From contig CAKAKS010000067.1 in assembly GCA_916700875.1 (NCBI GenBank), forward strand, positions 6,452,909 through 6,516,908: a stretch of DNA of 64,000 nt. Reading direction: 5' to 3'. Below the pieces are notes generated by a model. It did no database searches. It was not told the DNA's origin and saw nothing but the letters and a program-made list of their open reading frames with translations. This stretch comes from Sebastes aleutianus. Taxonomy: Eukaryota > Chordata > Actinopteri > Perciformes > Sebastidae. The translations under genes and the position numbers were made by a program. Positions 49,901-61,700 of this stretch are shown here, piece after piece; the first letter of the stretch is position 1; the number at the start of each line of letters is the position of its first letter.

Positions 49901-52900
49901 ATCAAATGTAAGGACGCAATTTTCCCACCACGGCCGCTCTGACCTTTGTCCTCCCCGCTGTTGCTTTAATGAAATTTTAAAACCCTCAATCAAAGCTCAT
50001 TCTACTGTTGCACTAATTGCTCGCTGCTCCGAACAGCTGAGTCAGTTAAACGCTGTGAATTTAAAAATCTGTCAGTGTGAACGCTTCGCCTGCTAACTAT
50101 CTGCTCATCACTCTCCAGAGTGCCGTACTTGGCGGTGGCTCGCACCTTTGAGAAGATTGAAGACGACTCTGGCAGGTAAGCCCCTCCATATGGAGGAAAA
50201 GGTGTTTTTGTTTTTTTTCCCCCTGTAAAGAGGTAAACACCATTTGGGAGAAAGTGATCGCTACTCTGTTCAAAGGATATAGTATCTACCAAAGCATTTT
50301 TTGCAAAAATTACCACTCAGGCTTCCTGCTGGGACTTTCTGGAATATAATTAGTGTGTTCCAGCTGGAGAAAGTGAGGAAATTGCATTAATTTGGGGAGG
50401 GCAGGGAACATGAAATGAAATTTTACAATTGGGTCACTTTCTTTCTAGGAATGCTCACAAATGTATTTCAACAAACTTTTTTCACACTTGATTATGGTTT
50501 ACAGCTTTTATTCTCCGCAAAACTTGGCTGCTGAAAATGACAAGAAACCAACAAGAAATACAGTTTTTGTTGAAGGAAATGCATGTGACTCTTAGCTTTA
50601 AGAATCCAGATCACACATTTCAAAGGATAATTCGTAACTGAAGCCTCTCGCCAACAAATTAAAAACACCTTTACAGACTTCCTTTTCTATCTTTTGAGGA
50701 TATTGAATGACCGGCGTTCCGGTGATGACTTGTATTTTTCCCCACCCACTCCAATTGATGTATAGCGTTTCATAAATGAACTGTTCATCTGCCTTCCCAG
50801 CTTCCATTTCCGATTAAAACCTCCAGACAAATCTCATTTCCCGCCTCCCAGTATTTACAGGATGGCTTTAAAATTCGTTTAACTCGTCCTCCTTGTCTCA
50901 AAGCAATCCTGTTGTCATTTCCCAGGCTGAGAAACATCGAGACGCTGTCGAACCTGCTCCGCTCCGTGCTGCTGCTCTCTCCAGGTAAATGGTATTTTAT
51001 CTCTCCCATAATGCATGCTGATGTAGCTACACAGGCAGCTGGCTGCCAGCCACTCTATCAAGGAGATGATGATGAAGCCAGGTTGCACATAAAAGTAGGA
51101 GGATGAGTCAGTTCATTGATGTGTGTGTGTGTGTGTGTAGGAGCATGTACCCGTGGGAATCGTGTGTGTGTTTGTCGTCTGCAATTGTATGTGACCATGC
51201 TTTTGTCTGAGTGTGCGAGTGTGCGAGTGTGTGTGTGTGTATGTGTGTATGTGTGTGTATGAGTCCTTGTGTTTGGTCGCATATGTCCTTGGATTTGTGT
51301 GTGTGTGTGATTGGTGCTGTCTCAGAGTTTGGTGTGTGTGTCGTCGGCGTATTTATTTGTGTGTCTGTGCTGCTCTTTGTAGGCTATGGCGTTTTAATTA
51401 GTCTCAAAAACCTGTGCACATAATAACCAGGTGTGTGCAAGTGATACGAGCGCACAGAACTGTATCCGCGAGTGGAGAAGCATCCTCGCGAGGGAGCATT
51501 TCTGCTACATGTGCACAAATACGGTCCCGCTCGCGCGGGGTCTGTGACTAGCGCTCGCGCTACCTTCCCTGTGCTCAACGCTCGCTCATCGAGTTGACGT
51601 TTGAAACTTTGGAGGCGGGGATGGAATAGACAGTGGCTGATGTCTCCTCTTCTTCGATTGGTCACTTTCAACACCCACTGTATCTGCATCAGTACTCGGA
51701 ATGGGCAGTTTAAACCGGATGTAGGTGGGGTTTAACCAGGAAGTTGTTTTAAGACTGAAATTGATATTTGTTGATCAGAAGTTGCTGTATTTATTAGAAA
51801 ACTATTTACAGAACAGCCTCAGAATAGAGCTTCAGATCTCTGTGTTGATCACACGAGTAAGAGAACGAACTGGAGTGGTGAGAGTCGTGAGCTGTTGATC
51901 CCTGTGGACAGAGTGGCTGCCTGTGACGGTGGATTCTGTCTGTGTGTGTGGTGTGACGCAGCAGAGCTGCAGTGTAGGGGAGGAGCTGTTTGTGTCTGGC
52001 TGGCATATCACGGAACGATGTGGACACAGCTAGTACCCAATGAGGATTTTTCTTCATCACAAGTACGGATAAGCCCCCAAGAACAGCGCCGGGCTTTGAA
52101 GCACATTGTGGCCAAACGGTGGAATTACAACTTCCCTGTCCGACACGTGATGCCAAAAAATACATTTTCTCCTAGACTTACATTGGGAAAGATCTGTCTG
52201 TAACTCAGAGGATAATTTATTTTGAGGTAAATCAACTTCCCAGTATGAACACTAGACCTTTTTAAAAGTATTATGTCCTAAAAGTTGTAAAATACACCAA
52301 TAGCCGAATCCAGAGTTATTTTCCTTCCTCCGTTCATGTGAATGAGCCTGACTCCGAGGTTGGACTGCGGGCTGGGAGGCATGGTTAAAGGAAACGCTAC
52401 TGCGCCTGCTCCATGGGCACAATGGATGTGGTAATTTTATACTCGGATGACTCATCTCACTCATCACTCGGATGTCCATCTTTTTTCTTGCTTCATGCGT
52501 CACTGAGCAACTCCCATAGATACGCGTCATCCAGTTCTTTACATCCATGGTAGGGCTGTTGACACATCTTCCTCGTATGATACATTAACTCGTAAAAAGT
52601 ACATTATCTGTACCGGATACTCGTTTCATCTGAGTAATCGATCGGCTCAACCATAATGCTCATGTGTTCTGCGTAGTGGTGTAACGGACCGTAGTTGATC
52701 TGTGATCAGTATGGATCTTCCACCCACCCCTCCCCCCCCACGGTTTTGCACGCATGTGAACCGCGGATTAATTACACAGTTTAACCATCATAGTGCGAAA
52801 TCAAGTTTTACTATCGGACGATATTCAGTAAAAAATATGCGACCGGGAGATCGCCATTAATGCTTTCTCATCACCATCACCATGCTACATTGTGAAGAAC

Positions 52901-54574
52901 AAATCCATGTTGAAATCAGCAGGAGGAGAGCTAGTTAACGTCGGCAGCACCAGAGCACCTATTGTACAGAGGTTCCATTGAGTTACATTATGGTGCGTTC
53001 AGGTTTATTCAGTAAAAATGAATGGGCGAAGGTAAATTGTAATGTTATGGGATGTGATGGTGTGTAGTGTTGTGTTCAAATATAATTTGGTAAAATGTGT
53101 TTTTTGGCAAGAAACTTGAATAAATCCAGTTTGAAGGAGATGTTTTCACAGCACTATAACATAGAAAATAGAGAGAGAATTATGACCTGTTTAACTTCCT
53201 AACACTAGCTCTAAATAGCTTTTAATACATCATTAGAACTAATACCAAGATTTTTTTTTTATCAATTAAAATTCAATCTTTTATTTCCTAATCATATTAA
53301 CTGTGTGTATTTATGCTAATAACCACTATACATGACTATAACAAAGTAAAAGGATAACCTTTAAATTCCAAAGCAACATTTAAATTTAAAAACAAAAACA
53401 ATCTGTATCGGCCGATTTGGCTCAACGACGATCGGCAATCTGTATCTGCAGCAAATAAAACGTGAACTGGGTATCTCTAAAAGTTATATTTACTCCCTTT
53501 TTTTCTGCTGATCCCATCCGTGACTCAAAACCGTGAGTTTTGAGATCCGTTGCACCCTTAGGTCTGTGTAGTAAAATGTGTGTGTTGTTTTTTTTCCAGA
53601 CGACCTGTTGTGCTGTGTGTACCTGTGTTTGAACCAGCTGGGCCCTGCCTACCTGGGGATGGAGCTTGGTGTTGGAGAGACGGTGCTGATGAAAGCTGTT
53701 GCTCAAGCAACTGGTAATAGGCACAAACAAACACACAAACATAACCACTCATTTGTACCACTTGCTTGTGCATTCTCAGCCTAACTGCTAATGCCACCCG
53801 TCTCTGCTCATCAGCCGGCGAGGCGGCTGCTATTTACCGTCTCGCTCTTGTTTCCAGGGCGACAATTGGATAAAATCAAGGCAGAGGCGCAGGAGAAAGG
53901 CGATTTGGGCCTTGTGGCGGAGAGTTCCCGTAGCAACCAGCGCACGATGTTCCAGCCGGCCAGTCTGACAGCAGGGGGCGTGTTCAGGAAATTGAAGGAA
54001 ATCGCCAGCATGAGTGGGAACTCGGTGAGCCAGGGAATAACATTTTCATTAGGGGAAAGCAGTCCTGGGCAAATATTGTTTCCACTCTATTTGGCTCTCA
54101 GCATTGGGGGTCAGGGAGGGGAAAAGAAAGGAAATGTTAATGTGATTGTGTATCGAACTAGGCATTATTTGTTTATTTGTCTACTTCCAAGGGAAGAGGG
54201 TAATCATTCAGCCTTTGAATAAGTCGTCACCTGGCTGGAATCTCTCAAGCAATTAGTTCCTTTTTCATCCCCCGTTGCTGCTGGCTCTTCTTTTTTTTTC
54301 TTCCTTTTTACACTCTGGATTGAACATGGAGTTTGTACTCGCTAGTGACCTCAGTCTTTTTGCATTCTGTCTCTTCTCGCTCTTCCTCTGTGAATCTCAA
54401 TTTCCTCCCGTCTGCCTCAGGCCATGAATAAGAAAATCGACATCATCAAAGGCCTCTTTGTGGCATGCCGCTTTTCCGAGGCCCGCTACATAGTCAGGTA
54501 AAATAACACTCTCTCTCACACACACACACGCACACGCGTACATAGACAGGCTTGGCTGCGTGTGTGACCACAGG

Positions 54575-54605
<31 letters not shown>

Positions 54606-57600
54606 CTGCGTGCAAATAGACGTACAGATATCGCAGCCTTCTCAACTCCTCGTGTGTATGTTGAAGCATGTAGCGTTTGTCATGGTCAGCAGTTGCAAAC
54701 GGGCGTCAGCGCTGACAGCTGTTGGTCTTGTGGTTTTGATTGACAGGTCCCTGGCTGGGAAGCTGAGGATAGGCCTGGCTGAGCAGAGTGTCCTATCGGC
54801 ACTAAGCCAGGCTGTGTGCCTGACCCCCCCTGGACAAGGTAATCTTACACTTTAAAGGATACGTCCACAATTTTTTAAGTCTGTCTTAAAACAATAGTCC
54901 CATTGTGCCCATGTTTACATTGAACCAGTTTTTGCCTCTGTTTATACTGGCCATTGAGAGATCCCTTCCTAAAGGCCCTGACACACCAAGCTGACGGTCG
55001 GCCATCGGACAGTTTGGGGCCATCCGTGAGCCTCTGTCCGCCCAGTTTATGGTGCACCATTGGGGGCTTTTTTTTTACCGATTCAGCATGTTGAATTCGC
55101 GGCGGCACCCGTTGGTGAGAGAAATCACTCTGATTGGCTCTTCAGCTTAAAGCGAATCGGCTGTAGTCTTTGCAGTGTGTTTAAATGCAACTTGTCGGCC
55201 AAGATAAAAGGTGATTTGAGGTGACAACTGTCGGCCTTCATCACCGCTAGTCCTTTGATGTCGGCTTGATGTGTCTGGGCCTTAAAGCGACTCCCAAGTA
55301 AGTGATGGGGGATTTTTTTTGCGTGTGTGTTACGATCCCTCCACCACAAGATTCAAGATTCAAGATTCCTTTATTTGTCATTTTTATGCTCCACATAAAA
55401 ACTAAATTGTGTTTCTTACATCCACCACTCAGAAATTCAGTGCAAAACAATAGGTGAGAACTATAAAGTAATTAACTAATAATTAAGAGCACTAATAAAT
55501 AAGCTAAAAAGTACGCTAAAAATAGAATAGAATAAATAGTTAATTTAAAAATTAAAAATATAACAACTCAGCCGGTACTTCTGTACTTGTGGTATGACGT
55601 AATTATCCCTCACAAAATTTAAATAAAAACTCAACTGGGAGATCACACCACAAGAGAGGAAGGAAGGTGAGGTGCTAGGGAAAGTAATTATAACTTTATT
55701 TTTAGAACTCTTGTTAACTCACTGTTAAAAACATTTCTATTAATGAATATTCATTTATTAGAGCAGTAATAGATGAAATCTGAAACAGTTAATGTGCCAA
55801 CCAAACCAATATATGACCACATGTGTCCCTCCCAAAACATGTTGAATTAAGAAAAACAAAAAACAGCGATCTTGAGGTATGTAATTGGGAGGTATGAAAT
55901 GAGCGCATCTTCTCACCAATATGCTGCATTCATCACCTCCTGGATGGTGTTTTGACTGCCTGTCTCACACCACCTGCTTTCAGCACTGATCCAACCTGTT
56001 CTCACCAACACCACCTACACCAAATTAAAATAATTCACTCCTGACTTATTAGTATTCGTGGCTTACTCACGACTGGAGGTATGCTTTAATAAGAGTCAAT
56101 TAGACCAGAGGCTCGGTGGGGAAATTTGCATTGATCTGTGGTCTGGTCTGGAAATGTTTTTCTTAACATTTTTATTTATTTATTTAACCATTATTTAATC
56201 ATGCGGGTCAACTAAGAGCAAATTATTTGTAGAGCTGAAGTAGATCTTTTACGATGAATAATAAATGTTGAGAAATTAGTATTCAGTCATATTTTTAATA
56301 CATCATAATTATTAATGTTGAATTGGGGAAACAAAATGATTCATTTGGCCTTCGCTGCTCAGAATTATCTTCACCATTTAACCACAGAGGGACTGAAATT
56401 ACATCTTTAGGTTGAGATATCACCCAGTAGTCTTGTAGAAAAACACTGACTGTATACAAGTAATTGCGTTGCTGTAAGTCTTGTTTATTTCCCGGCCTTT
56501 GAGGTGCATCTGAACTTTCATCCAGCAAATGTTCGGTCAAACAAATGTTCAAACACTTACACAGATCTGTTTGAAATGCATTTTTTTTTTTTTCCCATCC
56601 TTCCTTACAGGTTTCCCCCCCGCTGTGCTTGACGCAGGAAAGGGGATGAGTGCCGAGAGCAGGCGGGCCTGGATCGAAGAGAAGAGCCTCATTCTCAAAC
56701 AGACTTACTGGTAACCGAAACCTAAACAAACCCCCTCTTTTCACTTTCCCGACGCCACTACAATGCCTCATCCTCCTTAAGCCCCTTCCCTCATTCTCCC
56801 TCACTCATTCTGCTCATTTTTCACTTTGGATGATATTGATTTTTTTTTTTTTTTCTTGTTTATTTTTCTTCTCAAAACACCCTGCTTCATCTCCCACTCC
56901 TTCCCCCCACGCTCTCCCGTCCAGCGAGATGCCCAATTACGACGTCCTTATCCCCGTTCTGCTTAAAGAAGGCATAGACGAGCTGCCCAATCACTGCAAG
57001 CTCACTCCAGGTAAGCAACCAATCAGGACGCAGAACGGCAATAAGATCCAAAACAGTGACTGGTGTGTGTTTTATTGATCAGGTCAGTGGAGGGCAGTCA
57101 GTTATTTTAGTTGAGTCATTTATCACAGAAAGATACAAAAGATACCACTAAACTAAGGATTAGCTCCCAATTACACAGCTGTGAAGCCACTTGTGATAAG
57201 GAACTTTGGCACCAAGGTAGAAAATTAATACCGGCCTCCATTTGAACGTTACTAAATTGGCCGTTGTCGGTCAGTTCGACAAACCTGGCAGCTTTTTCTG
57301 GCAGGTAAACAATCGTTATTCGTAGGGCTATTCTGTTCTAAAATGCGAGATAGTTAAAGGAGCTGGTGAATTTTTATAGCTAGCAACCAGCCAGATTAGA
57401 CAAAATAGTTGCTATCCTGTCATATCTGGCTCTGTGAGCTCCAATTAAGGGAATTTGTTTGGTGTATTTCATTATATCACTCCTCTGCTTGCTTTCGAAG
57501 CTTAACTTAGCAGCGCAGCCCAAGGGGAATGTGAGTCAGAGAACTTTCATATTAGGGCCAAATGAGAATGCAAACAAACTAATTTCAACTGTGGGTTTTG

Positions 57601-58667
57601 TCACAGAAACAGTTGTGGGTGTGATGCTGATGTGTCATGTGGGAATGAAGCACATTTCACAGCTTCTTTTTTTTGCAAAACGGATCCGAGATCTGCCTCG
57701 CTTTCATAACCTGGAGGCCTGCTAGCGAGAGCCCTGCTCCTCCACCTCCTCCTCCTCCTCCTCTACACAAAGTGGCAAATGAAGAAAACTTTTCCAGCGC
57801 TAACTCACAATTAGTTTCTGAACTATTTAGAATTCATGAAAAATGCATGACTATATATATTTAAATATGTATTCTCACGACACCTTCCTTCTCCCAGGCG
57901 TTCCGCTGAGACCCATGTTGGCTCACCCCACCAAGGGTGTCGGCGAGGTGATGAAGAGGTTTGACGAGGCGGCGTTCACCTGCGAGTACAAATACGACGG
58001 AGAGCGTGCACAGGTGTGTGTGTTTGTGTGCACGTAGCTGGTGAAGTGACAAAGTGCAACTGTTTGTTTTTCCTTGCGTTTGGCAACCAAACATATGCCT
58101 GCTGAATTTTGTATGCATATACCTTTCGGCTGTGTTCTTTGAGTATGAGGTATTGCTGTTCTGTGGCTCCCGCTGTGTGTTCACTTGACTGTGTGCGCTC
58201 ACATGCATGGTGTTTTGGTACTGTGTGTGCGTGTATGTGTGTGTGCCTATTCTTTTAAGATAAACAGTAGTGCTGCTTTTGCCCTGGGCCTGTAGGCAGA
58301 GAAAGCTACTTCTGCCATTGTGGACCAATGAGAAGGAGACGGAGGGGAGGGTGGGAGATGGGGGAGAGAGGTGAGGAAACAGGCAAGAGACAGTGAAGGA
58401 GAGGGAACACAAAGACAGACCGAACGGGAGACAGCAGCGAGGCTGAGGAAATTTCGAAAGAGCGACGTAAAGAGACACAGCGAGAGAGAGATTGTAATGT
58501 AAACCCCTCCAGCTGTATTGTTAATTTTGGACAGTCATGCCAATAAAGTGCCTTTGAACTGAACTGAATTGAGAAGAAGAGAGATGAGCAGAGAGAGAGA
58601 AACAGAAACAGAGAGAGAGGATGGAGACAGAGCGAGCGAACTCCATGACGTCCTCCTCTTCTTCACC

Positions 58668-58704
<37 letters not shown>

Positions 58705-61700
58705 CACTGCAGTGGACGTTACCTTGAACAGCCAGCAGAGGGACTCTTGATACACCACTCAATCTAACACTCCCCCTGTGTGTGTGTGCGCGTGTGTGTG
58801 TGTGTGTGTGTGTATGAGTGTGTCTTTGTGTTCACATTTTGTGAAGAGCCAAAATGAAATGTGTATATCTGCGTGTGTGGCATTTGATGAATCAAAATGA
58901 CTGCGTATGCATTCATGGAAGTGTGTGTGTGTCCCGTCTAATCAGTCAAGTAAGTGACTGTGTGTGTGTGTATTTCTTTCTGTGTTAATGATTTTATTTA
59001 TCTGAGATGATGTTCATTGATCGATAGAAAAAAAAGGAAGTTATTTTTGTTCCTGGCCAAGTGATAAAAAACACACCCTAAGATGCAACATATCTTGTGA
59101 AGTTAATGTCAATAAAGTAGGAACATGATACAGTAAGACCGCTGTAAATCACATGGCAGTTGGTTGCAGTCCACATTAAGGAATGATTAAAGAGAGATAA
59201 TAACATATAAGGAAAGGAACAGCAGAGGATAACGGGACAAGACAAAATGAAGACAATTAGCGTCATATCATTAGTGAGATTAATACAGAATTTATACTTT
59301 TGTCACCTTATTGCGAGTCCCACTATTTTGACATTTCATTGATCAAACAATGAATCGATTAATCTGAATTATCATTAATCTTAATGATAATTAACGGATT
59401 AATTGTTAGTTGCAGCCCATTATGCTGATCGCCCACCAACTCATCCTCTTTTCAACTACTGGAAAGGAAAATTCATTCAGAAAACCGGATTTACGTCATT
59501 TACATACTAGGGATGGGTCATGATTTCTAGGGATGGGTCATGATTTCCAGTTTAGAGATCAGCTGGCCGAGCAGCAGAGTATCGTACAATTACGTTTGGA
59601 AGGAAACGTACTTTCTCCTGGATTATGGTCGCAGTTTTTAACATTTTTAACATTGTAAATGGAAACAAAACAAAAAACGTAACAACACTACTTCATTAGG
59701 TTTAGGCAACAAAACTACAAAAAAACAAAAACAAAAAAACCCCATCATAGTTTGTCTTAAAATGATTGCAACATTAAAGGGACTGTATGTAACTTCTTAC
59801 ACGTATAAATCATTGCGGGTCGGTGTCCCATGCGCGCTCGCGTGTGGCTACGCTGTTCAGACTCAGACTCCACTAGTGAAGCCCGTCTTGCAAAACAGTG
59901 TTGGCCGCGGTCGGAGGACGCGGGGGAGACCGTAGCTTTGGTCTCCAGGGCCGGAGTCTCTGCTGTACTCTGCTCCTCTGCCTGCTTGCCTGCCTTCACT
60001 CACACACCGCGCTCGTTCTCGCTCTTTCGCTCCACCTCTCACGTGCATGCGCGCTCACTCCACACTGCAGAAGAGTTAGTAGTTCTGAGAATATCTAGTG
60101 AATGTACAGTGGAAGTTTGTGCAGAAATAACTGCTGCAGCTCCTCCAGACCAACAGAGGTTTCCCGTGTCTTGTGAAGTGACGGGGCTCCGCAACAAGTA
60201 ACGTTATCGTCTCCGACCAAAACTCCGGTGTCTCCCCTGTTCCCTCCGGCCGCGGTCGGGAGGCTGAGGCAGGAAGAGCCAACACTAGGATCAGCACTGA
60301 ATCATGGAGAGACCTTCGTCTGGTCAGCTAACATTACTGCCAAGCAGCTGAAATATAGAGTGATATTGTGGTTTTAGCTGACGTGTGTCGCCTCACTGTA
60401 TTGACCGATGCTCGTTCATGTCTATGTAGAGCGAGCGCAAGCGCGAGCAACAGGACGCTGACTTCCGTTGACTTAACGGCCACAGGTGTTGCTGTTAACA
60501 AGCAATTTCTGATTCTTACAAACAGTCCCTTTTAAAACAAAACAAAAACGTAACAAAACTGCTTTGTTAGGTTTAGTAAAAAAACGTTCCCAGTGATTAT
60601 TGAAATGTACTTTTGCTTGAAATGCCCATCCCTATTACATCCAGAAACAATCTTTGCTGTTGCTGCCAGGTAGGAAAGTGAAGTCCTTACCGACTACCAA
60701 TGTGCCTCATGCAAGTCGTGAAAAAAGGCAAGCTTTGATTGGTCTGGGTCCAACTTGTAGTCTGCCATTTCTCTCAGCCAAGTCACATCAAGACTTTATG
60801 ACCTTATGATCACCTAATCTGACTCAGTGACCATCTCAAAGGACAAATCTGTTGAGTAGTAGTCTGATCTTGGCAGTGAATTTCATTTCATGTGTCCCAT
60901 GGTAGTTGGCAGTTGTTCTTCCTTCACTACATGCATTATTCTCACATCCATCTATCAGACTTTATCATCTAATCTGAGCTTTCACTTATAATATGAACGA
61001 TGACCACTTTAAAACCTTTTTTTTTTAGATTTTGTATCTATTATCTTATTGTATTATATTTGTTTTTATTTCCCCCACACAGATTCACATTCTGGAGAGT
61101 GGCGAGGTTCGAGTATTCAGTCGCAACCAGGAAGACAACACCACCAAATACCCCGATATCATCTCTCGCATTCCCAAGGTAAAGCACTTGAACACACACA
61201 GCGCTGCAGCTCAGCCCCCACAGGAGCGAGGAGAGTCGCTCTGAGCTTTGATTGTCAAATGAGGGCTTTTTTTTTTGCACGCGGTGCAGATAACAACTGC
61301 ACACATTTATCTCGCTCACGCTGTCTTTCATTTTCCCTAATATGTTTCTCAACCCATCTCTCATCTGTCTGGTTTCCATGTGCCCACTCCTCTGCTCTGA
61401 CTCGGTCTGTCTTAGTTTGAAACCAATCAAAGTTTATTTGTTCCTCTGCTTGTCCTTACCCTTCCTCATCCTCTTGTCCTCCTTCAGTCAAGCGCTACCA
61501 CTGGCCGTTAAATCCCCTTTTTTTGAATTTAGAGTGGTGTCCTCTGAGAATGCAAATTTGAAACCAGCTTGTGAAACTTCATCTCACTAATAGATACGAA
61601 AACACTGGTCGTTTAATTGCAGCTGTGGGTAGGCTCGCCAAATTAGCGAGCTTCTGCTGGCGTGGGGATAGAGGAAGAGATCACCAGCACCTGAAGCTTT

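Noticed and set aside
57861..58478. 205-codon minus-strand frame, the longest in the window
   Set aside because: It runs antisense over lig1 exon 17 and intronic CA-rich sequence and shows no recognisable domain.
59830..60201. 123-codon + frame with Ser/Ala-rich residues
   Set aside because: Lies wholly inside the GC-rich interior of the TTAA element T4; overlapping frames on both strands are equally open.
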